DNA from: Pleurocapsa sp. PCC 7319
Lineage (GTDB): Bacteria > Cyanobacteriota > Cyanobacteriia > Cyanobacteriales > Xenococcaceae
DNA length: 64,000 nt
NCBI RefSeq assembly: GCF_000332195.1
Contig: NZ_KB235924.1
Location: 20,167-84,166 of the forward strand
Direction of reading: 5' to 3'
This document shows positions 1-8,717 of this stretch, one piece after another (position 1 is the first letter of the stretch; each line of letters opens with the position of its first letter). Under the pieces are notes generated by a model that was given only the letters and a program-made list of their open reading frames with translations, made no database searches and was not told the origin of the DNA. A program made the translations under genes and the position numbers.

Positions 1-158
1 CATTTTTCGGTTATTAAATTTTTGGTCTGATTCATTCACCACTCAAAATCTGCTCAATTATTTTGCTCTATCGAGAGGGCAGATTTCTCGAAATGGATAA
101 AATTGTTAGCGAATATTGTTACACAACTTATATACCCTTCAAAAGATGCCGTGAAAAG

Positions 159-386
159 TCAGCAGAAGAAACATATGCTACGGGAGAAATTATTAAAACT
201 TTGGCACAAAATCATGCAGTAGTAGCAATTGAACATGATATGGAATTTGTTAAACAAATCGCTGAGAGAATTGTCGTATTGCATCAAGGGGAAAAGCTCG
301 CTGAAGGTTCAGTACAGGAAATTCAAAATAATCGCCAGGTAATTGAAGTTTATTTAGGAAGAGAAAAAATCGATGTCGCTGCTTGA
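159..386 (+). pseudogene. urtD: UrtD C-terminal fragment (urea ABC transporter ATPase)
   Basis: The frame reads as the last ~75 residues of UrtD, one of the two ATPases of the urea importer UrtABCDE. It contains the conserved VVAIEHDMEFVKQIA stretch (ABC H-loop region) and ends in EVYLGRE. UrtD is normally about 250 residues. Walker A, the signature motif and Walker B should lie upstream but are absent: the match starts at SAEETYATGE, just after the expected Walker B, and the sequence before it resembles no ABC protein. No convincing ribosome binding site precedes it. The last 14 bases overlap the start of urtE, the usual urtD-urtE arrangement, so the break lies inside the old urt operon. It is probably non-functional. 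A rearrangement or an assembly join could both explain it. Confidence 0.7.
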
Positions 387-1074
387 ACTTAATAATCTCA
401 CCGCTGGATATGGACAAACTCCTGTCTTGTTTAATGTTGACATGACCATTAATAAAGGAGATATGGTTGGTCTTTTGGGACGTAATGGAGTGGGTAAAAC
501 TACTCTACTACGCAGCATTATTGGCTTAAATAAGCTCAGCAAAGGAAGTCTTTCTTTTAATAATAAAAATATTACTAAAACTCCTACCTATAAGCGATCG
601 CGTTCTGGCATAGCTTACATTCCCCAGGGAAGAGAAATTATTCCCTATCTTTCGGTATTAGATAATCTCAAGTTGGGCTTTTCTGCGAGCGGAAAAAGTA
701 GTAAAAGAATCCCTTCGGAAATCTTTGAATTCTTCCCGATGCTTAAAGAACACTTACCCCGTCAGGGAGGATTACTTAGTGGCGGACAACAACAACAACT
801 AGCGATCGCGCGCGGCTTAATGTGCAATCCTAAAATTATGCTTCTGGATGAGCCCACCGAAGGTATTCAGCCCTCTATTGTCCAAGAAATTGAGGATGCT
901 TTAAGGAGAATTAATCAAGAAAAAGGGATTACAGTAATTGTAGTAGAACAGAAAATTGATTTTATCCGACAGCTAGCCAAGAGGTTTTTTATTATGGATA
1001 AAGGGGCGATCGTCGCTAAAGGAACAACTTCTGAATTAACTGATTCTTTAGTACATCGGTATTTAACAGTTTAA
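373..1074 (+). CDS. urtE: Urea ABC transporter ATP-binding subunit UrtE
   Basis: This is a complete 233-residue branched-chain amino acid/urea-type ABC ATPase. Visible motifs are Walker A GRNGVGKT (about residue 36), signature LSGGQQQQ (about 137), Walker B IMLLDEP (about 156) and the H-loop/switch region near VVVEQKIDF. GIQPSIVQEI after Walker B is typical of UrtE rather than LivF. It would pair with UrtD at the inner membrane to power uptake of urea. The start at 373 overlaps the truncated urtD by 14 bases. Its usual partner is broken and urtA, urtB and urtC are not in the window, so this copy may be an orphan. A LivF-type amino acid transporter subunit is the alternative. Confidence 0.85.
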   Translation: MSLLELNNLTAGYGQTPVLFNVDMTINKGDMVGLLGRNGVGKTTLLRSIIGLNKLSKGSLSFNNKNITKTPTYKRSRSGIAYIPQGREIIPYLSVLDNLKLGFSASGKSSKRIPSEIFEFFPMLKEHLPRQGGLLSGGQQQQLAIARGLMCNPKIMLLDEPTEGIQPSIVQEIEDALRRINQEKGITVIVVEQKIDFIRQLAKRFFIMDKGAIVAKGTTSELTDSLVHRYLTV

Positions 1075-1129
1075 TGAATCAAATACTGTATATGTTATTT
1101 GAGAAATCACTATAGTTATCTCAAAATAT

Positions 1130-2095
1130 ATGAGCGATCGCCCTGCAATCAATCTCGAACAGCTAGCAGCAAAACTCAAACAATCATTAGGGATAATTCA
1201 AAAGCAAGATATCCAGGTTGTCAGTCAAATTTTAGGTTTACAAGCAAATAATCAGATTCGAGTTGGAGATGATTGCGCTGCTATCCCCGATGGAGATGGT
1301 TATTTACTGTTGGCGGCCGAAGGTATGTGGCACGTATTGGTAAAGGAAGATCCTTGGTTTGCGGGGTGGTGTGCAGTAATGGTCAACGTAAGCGATATTG
1401 CAGCAATGGGAGGACGAGCGATCGCTATTGTGGACACAATTTGGACAGAGAATACTACCAAAGCTATACCATTACTAGAAGGAATGAAAGCTGCTGCTCA
1501 AGCTTTTAATGTGCCAGTTGTAGGAGGACATACAAATTTTAAAAGTGGCTACAATGCTTTAAGTGTATCTATTTTAGGACGTGCGCAAAAGTTAATCAGT
1601 AGTTTTGCAGCCCAACCTGGAGATTTATTAGTTGCTGTCGTAGATCTTCAGGGAGAGATGCACCCGAAATTTCCTTTTTGGAATGCTGCAACCAAGGCCG
1701 CTCCCAATAGATTACAGGAAAATATAAAAATTCTTCCTTACTTGGCGGAGAATAATTTATGTAATGCAGGAAAAGATATCAGTATGGGGGGAATTGTTGG
1801 CACATTATTAATGTTAATTGAAGCTTCTCAATGCGGAGCAATTTTAAATTTAGATAGTATTATTGGTCCTGATAAAATAGCTTTTGATATTTGGCTTTTA
1901 TGCTTTCCTAGTTATGGATTTTTGCTATCAATTCATCCCCAGCATATAGATATAGTGAAGAGACAATTTGCAGAAAAATCAATCTCTTGTAATGTAGTAG
2001 GAGAAATCACTCTAGGCTCTGAGTTAATACTTAAATCTAAAAAGCAATCCTATATATTTTGGAATTTCAATACAAATAAATTTTTCCAATTATAA
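1130..2095 (+). CDS. sll0787-family AIR synthase-related protein
   Basis: The 321-residue protein has the fold pattern of the PurM/ThiL/SelD superfamily. An N-terminal AIR-synthase ATP-binding half contains VGDDCAAI (about residue 45) and a following VNVSDIAAMGG motif, and a C-terminal half contains GKDISMGGIVGT. It matches the sll0787 family, a member of the conserved nitrile/cyanide-associated cluster (Nit1C) found in cyanobacteria, mycobacteria and pseudomonads. Its reaction has not been established to my knowledge. It lies 55 bases after urtE on the same strand, and two other members of the same cluster follow convergently. The nitrilase, radical SAM, GNAT and flavoprotein members usually found next to it are not in the window. 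The ATG at 1130 has only a weak upstream purine signal. Confidence 0.75.
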   Translation: MSDRPAINLEQLAAKLKQSLGIIQKQDIQVVSQILGLQANNQIRVGDDCAAIPDGDGYLLLAAEGMWHVLVKEDPWFAGWCAVMVNVSDIAAMGGRAIAIVDTIWTENTTKAIPLLEGMKAAAQAFNVPVVGGHTNFKSGYNALSVSILGRAQKLISSFAAQPGDLLVAVVDLQGEMHPKFPFWNAATKAAPNRLQENIKILPYLAENNLCNAGKDISMGGIVGTLLMLIEASQCGAILNLDSIIGPDKIAFDIWLLCFPSYGFLLSIHPQHIDIVKRQFAEKSISCNVVGEITLGSELILKSKKQSYIFWNFNTNKFFQL

Positions 2096-2187
2096 TTGAT
2101 TGTTGATTAGAGCAAATGTTCTAATTAATAAGTTGATATTTGGTAAAACTGTTACCATCGGTTGAACTTCGCCGTATTTTTAAATCA

Positions 2188-2475
2188 TCACTCCGTAAAA
2201 TCTATAAACAGTACTTTGGGTTGGGAAAGTTTTTTGTATTCAGCTGCTTTAGATTCTATTTGTTTGAGCTGTCCCAAGGCTCTACTACAGGGAAAACCAT
2301 AGGCTTCTTGAACGCGATCGCTGGCAATATTTAGGGCGGTACGAGATTGGGCAACAAACTCAGTTAATTCGTATGTTTCACCAGGTGTAAAGTATTTTTT
2401 TACGACTAAAGAGGGAGAATAGCAGCTTTGTTGTGTACCATCTGGCCATTGGATATTAAAGTTTATTTCAGGCAT
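2188..2475 (-). CDS. MSMEG_0570-family nitrogen starvation response protein
   Basis: This is a small soluble protein of 95 residues. The N-terminal pattern MPEINFNIQWPDG, followed by CYSPSLVVKKYFTPG and FVAQSRTALNIASDRV, is characteristic of the MSMEG_0570 family. The length also fits, since members are about 95 residues. The family belongs to the Nit1C-type cluster together with sll0787-like proteins and an MSMEG_0565-type glycosyltransferase, and both are its neighbours here. The molecular role is unknown. It follows the glycosyltransferase gene on the minus strand with a 42-base gap, so the two are probably co-transcribed. It converges on the sll0787-family gene. Confidence 0.75.
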   Translation of the reverse strand: MPEINFNIQWPDGTQQSCYSPSLVVKKYFTPGETYELTEFVAQSRTALNIASDRVQEAYGFPCSRALGQLKQIESKAAEYKKLSQPKVLFIDFTE

Positions 2476-2517
2476 GGTTTTTAAAAGATGAAGGATAAGG
2501 GATGAGAGGAGAAATAG

Positions 2518-3735
2518 TTAATTGTTGGGGAAAAGTTTAAGGTAGTGCTTTAAATGGAGTTGTGCTGATTGTTGCCAGGAGTATTGAGCAGGAATGGCTA
2601 CGCTATTTTCGATTAGTTTTTGAGTAAGGTTTTTATTTAATATATCAAGCATAGCGATCGCGATCGCTTGACTGGAGTTAGAATCTACAAGCAAAGCTGA
2701 CTTATGGCTGAGAAATTCAGTGAAGGGAAGAATATTGGAGGTAATTATCGGTAATCCTGATGCGATCGCTTCAAGTAATACTAGCCCCCATCCTTCTTTC
2801 ACAGATGGAAAGACAAAGGCATCAACACAGCGATATAAAACTGGAATATCTCGATCTGCCATCACTCCAGGTAAAATTAGAGACTCTCCAATCTTAATTT
2901 TATTTTGTTGAGCAAGATCAAAGAATTTTAGGCGATAGGGTTCGTAATCAAACAAAGTTTCCCCACCAGCGATAATTAGCTGAGCTTGAGGATGAGTTTT
3001 CAATACTTGAATAAAAGCCTGTAATAGTTTTAAGGAGTTTTTTCGGGGTTCAATTCCACCTATGGTTAAATAAACAGGATTGCCACTAATTCCCAGTTGC
3101 TGTTTTAATCTCGACTCTTGACCATTAAACTTACTAGAAAATTTACTAGTATCAACGCCATTAATAATTATTGGTGCCTCTACTTGATATTGTTTTATTA
3201 GTTGCTGCTGCCAATATCGAGAAACACATAAACATAAGTCTGGCTCTACAATGGAACGATCGTGACACTCTTGTAGATAAGGACTATTAAATTCATCGAT
3301 GTGATGTACAGTGCGGATAAAATGAGGAATCATTCCCCGTTCGCGTAGGACTTGTAAGGCATTAGCGCTAATGCAGTCTTGAGAATGATAAATATCGTAC
3401 TGCTCTGATTCTTGGTTTAAATAAGCAATAAACTCCTGGATTCTTTGCTTTATTAGTTTATCAACTGGATCTAAATTTTTGTTATCTATTTCACTGTTGA
3501 GATAATTCTGTTTTCTCTGTAACAATAATTGGTGATCTGCTGCTGGTTTCGTAGGAATTAATCTACTAGGACAACTTAGAGGGCGATAAAAGCCAATATT
3601 ATCTTTATTCAAAGCATAGATGCAAACTTGATGTCCTTCTGCTTGCAATGCTTCAGCTAATTCTATTGTATGGATTACTCCACCTCTAGGTTTTGTCGAG
3701 TAAGTAAATAGAGCAATATTTAATGATTTCTTCAT
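2518..3735 (-). CDS. Glycosyltransferase family 4, MSMEG_0565-like
   Basis: The protein has 405 residues with a GT-B layout. The N-terminal half opens with NIALFTYSTKPRGGVIHTIELAEAL, a glycine loop followed by a helix. The C-terminal half holds GGIEPRKNS and PSVKEGWGLVLLEAIASG, the EX7E motif that binds the nucleotide-sugar donor in GT4 enzymes. It would transfer a sugar from a nucleotide donor to an unknown acceptor. The adjacent MSMEG_0570-type gene, 42 bases downstream, and the convergent sll0787-type gene point to the MSMEG_0565 glycosyltransferase of the Nit1C cluster, not a polysaccharide locus. There is no signal peptide, so it is probably cytosolic. Confidence 0.75.
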   Translation of the reverse strand: MKKSLNIALFTYSTKPRGGVIHTIELAEALQAEGHQVCIYALNKDNIGFYRPLSCPSRLIPTKPAADHQLLLQRKQNYLNSEIDNKNLDPVDKLIKQRIQEFIAYLNQESEQYDIYHSQDCISANALQVLRERGMIPHFIRTVHHIDEFNSPYLQECHDRSIVEPDLCLCVSRYWQQQLIKQYQVEAPIIINGVDTSKFSSKFNGQESRLKQQLGISGNPVYLTIGGIEPRKNSLKLLQAFIQVLKTHPQAQLIIAGGETLFDYEPYRLKFFDLAQQNKIKIGESLILPGVMADRDIPVLYRCVDAFVFPSVKEGWGLVLLEAIASGLPIITSNILPFTEFLSHKSALLVDSNSSQAIAIAMLDILNKNLTQKLIENSVAIPAQYSWQQSAQLHLKHYLKLFPNN

Positions 3736-3914
3736 GCGATATTTTTGTAGAGCTCAAACCTCGCTTTATCTTTAAAATGAGCATTAAAAATAAATTAAGA
3801 GTGTAGCTATTAATTGTCCCTGAATAATTGTCGATTGATTTGTAACTTTAAATACAGGATAAAAATGTTACTTGCACCTCAATAAACTTACTGAGCTAAT
3901 TATTTATTTCTCTT

Positions 3915-5030
3915 GTGTTTAATGACAATAATGACCTAATCAATCCAACTCGACTATTATTTGAACTACAAAACATTGAGTGCCTAAATCAAAGTTTGTC
4001 TGGCTGTCTTCAAGCTGAAGCGATCGCAACTAAGATCACAGATGGTTTAGTGGATAGATTCAACTGTTCTTTTGTGCGTATTTGGCTAGTAGAAAACGAT
4101 TGTACTGCACTAAGGCTAGTAGCATCCTCTGGGTTGTACACTCGTTTGGATGGTGATTTTGCTAGAGTACCAATGGGTGCTTATAAAGTAGGGAAAATTG
4201 CCCAGCATTGTATTCCATTTTTGAGCAATCAATTAGCAGAAGAATCTTGGGTAAAGGATCGTCAGTGGGCGATAAAGAACAAGATTTGTGGCTTTGCCGG
4301 TTTACCTCTAGCTATTGCAGGTAAGGCAATTGGGGTGCTAGCTGTATTTAGTCATCAACCAATGGAAGCCGAGTTTTTAGAAGCATTAAGAATACTTTGT
4401 AGTTCGGTAGCTGTAGCTTTAAATAATGCTCAAATATATCAACAGAAATCCCAAGCGCAAGTGAATAGCCTTAACTCAGAATTATCGATCTGTACTCCTC
4501 TTTCCGAGCAAATATCAATTGTCTTGACGAATGTTCGTTTAATCTTGGTTGGCACAGAAAAACCTTTAAATACTTCTCATAACTACATTTTATTAAAAAC
4601 TGCAGAAACTCTCAAAGTTAACAACTGTAGCTATTGTCGTTTAACTTATGAGAGCGATCACCTCTATTTAGAAGCAATGTTAGTCTTAGATCCCCATATA
4701 GAACCAGAAGCTATCTTTAGCGATATGAATTTTGCTATTAATAACCTTGATGGTCAATTACATACTGATTTTTCCGCCAATAATATAATGCAAATTAAAC
4801 TATCTCTTCCCTATGAACCTCAACCCAAAACTCATCCCAATCTTTCTCATCGAGAACAGGAAGTCATCCAACTTTTAGCAGAGGGCTTACGCGATCGCGA
4901 AATTGCCCAAAAACTATATATTAGCGATCGCACTGTCAAGTTTCACATTAACAACGTCGTAACTAAATTAAATGCCCGCACTCGTATCCAAGCCATACAC
5001 AAAGCATATTCTCAGGGTCATTTAAATTAA
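3915..5030 (+). CDS. GAF-domain LuxR-family transcriptional regulator
   Basis: A GTG start gives 371 residues. The N-terminal part (about 20-180) is a GAF sensor domain, visible as FVRIWLVENDCTALRLVASSG and KICGFAGLPLAIAGKAIGVLAVFS. A less conserved middle follows. The C-terminal 65 residues are a LuxR/FixJ helix-turn-helix: LSHREQEVIQLLAEG, DREIAQKLYISDRTVKFH and INNVVTKL. No receiver domain is present, so the signal is probably a small ligand or a partner bound by the GAF domain. The gene is divergent from the glycosyltransferase at 3735, with about 180 bases between the two starts that could hold shared promoters. Target genes cannot be deduced. Confidence 0.8.
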   Translation: MFNDNNDLINPTRLLFELQNIECLNQSLSGCLQAEAIATKITDGLVDRFNCSFVRIWLVENDCTALRLVASSGLYTRLDGDFARVPMGAYKVGKIAQHCIPFLSNQLAEESWVKDRQWAIKNKICGFAGLPLAIAGKAIGVLAVFSHQPMEAEFLEALRILCSSVAVALNNAQIYQQKSQAQVNSLNSELSICTPLSEQISIVLTNVRLILVGTEKPLNTSHNYILLKTAETLKVNNCSYCRLTYESDHLYLEAMLVLDPHIEPEAIFSDMNFAINNLDGQLHTDFSANNIMQIKLSLPYEPQPKTHPNLSHREQEVIQLLAEGLRDREIAQKLYISDRTVKFHINNVVTKLNARTRIQAIHKAYSQGHLN

Positions 5031-5108
5031 AAATCGGCGTAGTTCAAAAATGGGGTATTTTGGGTAAAATTTGAGTCCCGTTAACTACATTCTTAGATTC
5101 TATGATAG

Positions 5109-5335
5109 AAAGGCAAAAACTGTATTAAAATATCGGCTCAAAGAGCGATCGCTAGTGGCTATCAAGTTACCGTGGTGCCAGATGGGGTAGCTGCCTACAG
5201 GTGCGAAGACTTTTTCAAGTCACTGAATACTTTAGCTTCAAAAGATGTTGCGGTTGTAGAAACAGCAAAAATGAGATGTTTTCCAACTGGAATCACATCT
5301 CATTTCGCACTAATGCTAATTGCTGAGAATTGATT
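5109..5335 (+). pseudogene. Possible isochorismatase-like remnant
   Basis: The open frame ends at 5335. Its middle, ASGYQVTVVPDGVAA, resembles the beta-strand region near the C terminus of isochorismatase/nicotinamidase-fold hydrolases, where GY.VTVV.DAVA is common. The following segment could match the final helix. There is no start codon or ribosome binding site in the right place, and nothing upstream restores the catalytic Asp/Lys/Cys part. It is most likely a decayed 3' fragment, but a chance match is possible. Confidence 0.3.
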
Positions 5336-5383
5336 TGCATTTGCTTTTGATTGATTCAATTTTCGATTAGGTTAATTAAGCTC

Positions 5384-5581
5384 TTAGCTCATAGCTGCAT
5401 TAGAGCGGTCATAGATATTACCAAAACTATTAATGGTTTTACCTTGAATATGGGTATGAAATTTGGGATCGACGTCCACGCCAATTTCCGCAGCAGTACG
5501 AGCCAACATCGATTTTTCCCGGTTCATTACCATTTTATGATGACGCATTAACAAAGAGCGAGCTTGAGTTTGAATAGACAT
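5384..5581 (-). CDS. Small basic hypothetical protein
   Basis: The 65-residue protein starts MSIQTQARSLLMRHHKMVMNR. An AAGGA-like ribosome binding site lies about 9 bases before the ATG (AATAAGGAAAAATAAAAATG on the minus strand). The N-terminal half is rich in basic residues and His/Met. The middle (MLARTAAEIGVDVDP) looks like an amphipathic helix. The sequence resembles short conserved cyanobacterial proteins of unknown function, but I cannot name a family. It stands alone between a decayed gene and an IS relic. The ribosome binding site and the ordinary amino acid composition are the main support. Confidence 0.5.
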   Translation of the reverse strand: MSIQTQARSLLMRHHKMVMNREKSMLARTAAEIGVDVDPKFHTHIQGKTINSFGNIYDRSNAAMS

Positions 5582-5699
5582 TTTTATTTTTCCTTATTAT
5601 CTCTACAATAAATATATCATAAATTCTGTATAAATGAATACTTTTTGAGATTTATAGAGAATAACAAAAAAGAGCAAAAATCTCTGAGATAGACTATGC

Positions 5700-5966
5700 G
5701 ATTACGCCCACAGCCCCTCCAGGGGCAACGCATCTGGTTGAGCTATTACAACCTAGCTACGTTCATAGTAAAATCAGATCATGAGACAATTACGCGGATT
5801 TAAGTACAGATTTTACCCGACCTCGGCGAGCAGAACCAGTGCGTTGGCGGTCGGACAGACTGTGACTGCTTCTGGACTAGGCACTGGCGGGGAGATAGAT
5901 CTTCTATCTCTAGCTATCCTGGGATGAATGAAGAATCCCCCGCATTCTATGCGTGGGGAGTGTCAA
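5700..5966 (+). mobile_element. Internally deleted IS200/IS605-type tnpB element (relic)
   Basis: A 48-codon frame at 5781-5927 begins MRQLRGFKYRFYP, a typical TnpB N terminus, and runs directly into a TnpB-like tail (SALAVGQTVTASG), so the catalytic middle has been removed. It is followed at 5931-5966 by the hairpin end with CCCGCATTCTATGCGTGGGGAGTGTCAA, nearly identical to the right end of the full-length element at 60711-60742. A short palindrome, GCCCC-TCCA-GGGGC, lies near the left side at about 5714. The left boundary is approximate. It is a non-autonomous derivative that could be mobilised only in trans. Confidence 0.65.
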
Positions 5967-6069
5967 TTTCTGAACTTAGTTTCATGATTCAGTTGTTTTT
6001 AACAGGCTGAATTGTTTTCTGATGATTATTTTTAGTCTAAACCACAGTTATTGACTGACCTTCGTTTAA

Positions 6070-6110
6070 ATCAAAAGCTAAGAGCTAAGAGCTGAGAGCT
6101 AAAAACTGAG
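6070..6110. repeat. Heptameric AGCTNAG-type short tandem repeat
   Basis: Four to five imperfect tandem copies of a 7-base unit (AAAGCTA, AGAGCTA, AGAGCTG, AGAGCTA) lie between the IS relic and the end of rimK. Related units occur near 56800 and at 60810-60990. Such short tandem heptamers are common in intergenic DNA of filamentous and pleurocapsalean cyanobacteria. They have no known coding role. Confidence 0.6.
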
Positions 6111-6148
6111 AATCACCCTTTCGTTTACGGCGGTGGGCAGTCAATGTT

Positions 6149-7057
6149 TTAGTACTTGATTAGTTCTTTGGTATCATCAGTTTTGGAAGCATTTTGCACC
6201 ACATATTCAATAATTTTTCCTGCCACATCGACTTTAGTAGCTTTTTCAATTCCCTGCAAACCTGGAGAAGAATTTACCTCCATGACTACAGGACCATGAT
6301 TAGAACGGAGTAAATCTACCCCTGCCACATTTAATCCCATGGCTGTAGCTGCTTTAATTGCCGTTGTTCTTTCTTCGATAGAAAGCTTGATTTTTTCTGC
6401 TTCACCACCACGATGTAAATTAGAACGAAATTCTCCTTTTACCCCTTGACGTTTCATAGCAGCGACTACTTCATTTCCAATCACAAAGCAACGTAAATCT
6501 GCCCCTCCAGCTTCCTTAATATATTCTTGCACTAAAATATTGGCATCCAAGCCTCGAAATGCCTCAATTACTGACTTGGCAGCTTGATAAGTTTCTGCTA
6601 AAACTACCCCTATTCCTTGAGTTCCTTCTAAAAGTTTAATCACTAATGGTGCTCCTCCCACTGTCTCAATTAAACCATCTATATCTTGGGTGGCATGAGC
6701 AAAGCCAGTTACGGGTAGGCCAACTCCTTCTCGAGCGAGAATTTGTAAACAGCGTAGCTTATCGCGACTGCGGGAAATAGCTTGAGATTCATTGGCACTG
6801 AAAACGTTCATAACTTCAAACTGACGTACCACAGCAGTACCGTAAAAGGTTCTAGATGCGCCGATGCGAGGAATAATAGCGTCGAAATTTTCTAGCGGAT
6901 TACCATTAAAAATAATACTAGGTTTACTAGAAGTAATATTCATATAGCAACGTAAATAGGGAATTACTCGCATTTGATGTCCTTGTTCTTTCCCTGCTTC
7001 TGCCAATCTTCTGGTGGAATATAGAGAAGCATCTTGGGACAAAATGGCAATTTTCAT
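6149..7057 (-). CDS. rimK: RimK-family ATP-grasp ligase (ribosomal protein S6 glutamylation type)
   Basis: The 302-residue protein begins [18 protein letters not shown]. The N-terminal RimK fold includes the [16 protein letters not shown] segment, followed by an ATP-grasp domain. Visible ATP-grasp elements are [15 protein letters not shown] (lysine and glycine-rich loop), [10 protein letters not shown], and [15 protein letters not shown] with its Mg-binding Glu/Asn. RimK adds glutamates to the C terminus of ribosomal protein S6 or makes poly-alpha-glutamate in E. coli. The cyanobacterial substrate is not known from sequence. The gene follows a RimB-like protease gene by 33 bases, the usual pairing, so the two probably act together. 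Length is normal for the family (about 300). Confidence 0.9.
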   Translation of the reverse strand: MKIAILSQDASLYSTRRLAEAGKEQGHQMRVIPYLRCYMNITSSKPSIIFNGNPLENFDAIIPRIGASRTFYGTAVVRQFEVMNVFSANESQAISRSRDKLRCLQILAREGVGLPVTGFAHATQDIDGLIETVGGAPLVIKLLEGTQGIGVVLAETYQAAKSVIEAFRGLDANILVQEYIKEAGGADLRCFVIGNEVVAAMKRQGVKGEFRSNLHRGGEAEKIKLSIEERTTAIKAATAMGLNVAGVDLLRSNHGPVVMEVNSSPGLQGIEKATKVDVAGKIIEYVVQNASKTDDTKELIKY

Positions 7058-7090
7058 TGGTATTATTTCCTAAATAGAAATTTAACTATA

Positions 7091-7579
7091 TTAATATTGA
7101 TTTACAGAATATGGGTTAGCATATTCACTTTGCAAAAAGGATTTACCAGGATTAACTAAAAAGCGATTGCGTACCGCTTGTCTTCCTAACAACATCCTAA
7201 ACCCCATAACATCACGATTGGTTAAAGTTAATTCCACTTGCCATTGATGCTCTCCTAATTTGATTGGAGTCAAAATTACTGGTCTAATTTGGGCTTGTCC
7301 CCCAGAATTACGAACTTTACGATATTCGAGTAATTCTGCTTCAGCCAAGATAGTTTGTTGGTTGTTGTGTTGAATGGGATGAATTTGAAAGCGAATCATC
7401 GATCTATCTTGCAATTTAAATTCTTGGCAATGGAAGGCATGTAGTGCAGAAGAACGTGCTCCTGTATCAATTTTGGCTTTAACATGATCGACATTTAGCT
7501 CTGGCAATGATAGTATTTCTCGCCAACCAATAATTGGTAATTGTTGAGTTCTATCTTTAGCTTTTTTCATATTTAGCAT
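7091..7579 (-). CDS. RimB-like retropepsin/ATP-dependent zinc protease family protein
   Basis: The protein has 162 residues with the hallmark IIGWREILSLPEL and KAKIDTGARSSALHA. The DTGA motif is the aspartic-protease-like active site of the RimB/Asp_protease_2 family, which is annotated as a putative ATP-dependent zinc protease. A second conserved block, MGFRMLLGRQAVRNRFLVNPG, lies near the C terminus. In other bacteria the partner of RimK trims polyglutamate tails. The gene sits directly upstream of rimK on the same strand with a 33-base gap, supporting an operon. The first Met at 7579 and a second at 7570 are both plausible starts. Confidence 0.75.
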   Translation of the reverse strand: MLNMKKAKDRTQQLPIIGWREILSLPELNVDHVKAKIDTGARSSALHAFHCQEFKLQDRSMIRFQIHPIQHNNQQTILAEAELLEYRKVRNSGGQAQIRPVILTPIKLGEHQWQVELTLTNRDVMGFRMLLGRQAVRNRFLVNPGKSFLQSEYANPYSVNQY

Positions 7580-7843
7580 TCAAAGCAATATTAGATTCTC
7601 GATTGTAATTTTGTTTCCATAGAAAATGTGAATGACTACGACCAATGTGACTATAAGCTAGTCTTAACAATTGTACTTCGAGCATTGCCAGAGCCAGTCG
7701 CATTATCCCAACACAATTTTATTGACGCTAATGAAGCGATCTTGTCAGGAAAGATTACCGAATACGAGCGTAAAGCCCCTCGAGTAAGCGAGTCGATAAC
7801 TACGCAGTTTTGTTAGTATTTGATTCATGATACAATATTAACC

Positions 7844-8629
7844 ATGAAGACCTACAAATTTAAGTTATACCAACATAAAAAAAATAAATATTTGCATTAT
7901 TCAATTAATGCTAGTGCCAGTATTTATAATCACTGTATAGCGTTGCACAAACGCTACTACAAAATGTTTGGCAAGCATTTAAATCAGTATCGTCTCATGA
8001 AGCATATAGCCAAGTTAAGAAAGCGTATAAGATACTGGCAACAGCTAGGTTTACAAGCAGTACAAGATATAATTCAACATATTGAGAAGGCGTACAAATT
8101 ATTCTTCAAGCAGCATCAAAAAGGAACTAGACCTCCCAACTTTAAAAAGCGTAGAAAGTATAAATCTTTCACTTTAAAACAAGCTAGCTACAAATTTTTA
8201 TCGGAAAACAAGCGTAGAATTAATAAGCAAGTATTCAAGTTTTCTCTTTCTCAAAAAATAGAAGGTAAAATTAAAACCTTGACTGTTAAAAGAAATAATT
8301 TAGGCGAACTGTTTTTGCTGGTAGTAACTGATTATCAACCAGAACATATTCCAGTCGTGACGGGTAAAATCGCAGGTTGGGATTTTGGCTTAAAGACATT
8401 TTTAACTAATAGTGATGGCAAGAGTATTGAATCTCCACTATTTTTTAACCAATTAAGGAATAAATTAAAAGCTGCTAATCGTTCTTTGTCTAGGAAGAAA
8501 AAAGGTTCTCATAATTGGTATCGAGCTAAAGACCATCTCAATCGAGTTTATGAGGAAATATCTAACAAGCGTCGCGATTGGTTCTGGAAACTATCTAATC
8601 AGTTAACAGATAAAGTCAATCGAACTTAA
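7844..8629 (+). pseudogene. tnpB: Truncated TnpB/OrfB of an IS200/IS605-family element
   Basis: From the ATG at 7844 the frame encodes 261 residues starting MKTYKFKLYQHKKNKYL. It is rich in Lys/Arg, with a helix-turn-helix-like N-terminal half and the first RuvC motif GWDFGLKTFLT, which carries the catalytic Asp. Complete TnpB proteins are about 370-400 residues. Here the frame stops after WFWKLSNQLTDKVNRT, so the RuvC-II Glu region, the zinc finger and the last catalytic Asp are missing. No recognisable right end follows. The sequence differs from the full TnpB at 59516, so it derives from a different element. It is probably inactive, although a truncated RNA-guided derivative cannot be excluded. 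Confidence 0.75.
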
Positions 8630-8717
8630 GAATCGTGCAAAACTCAGAGAGAATAGGCAGTTGAAATTACTAACGATGTAAATATATAAGATTCAGATTT
8701 TCATCTCTTGGCTCAAA

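Noticed and set aside
7628-7816. 62-codon plus-strand frame between rimB and the truncated tnpB
   Set aside because: It has no family likeness and no ribosome site, and it ends in the left flank of the transposon remnant. Perhaps a decayed gene, but not supportable.
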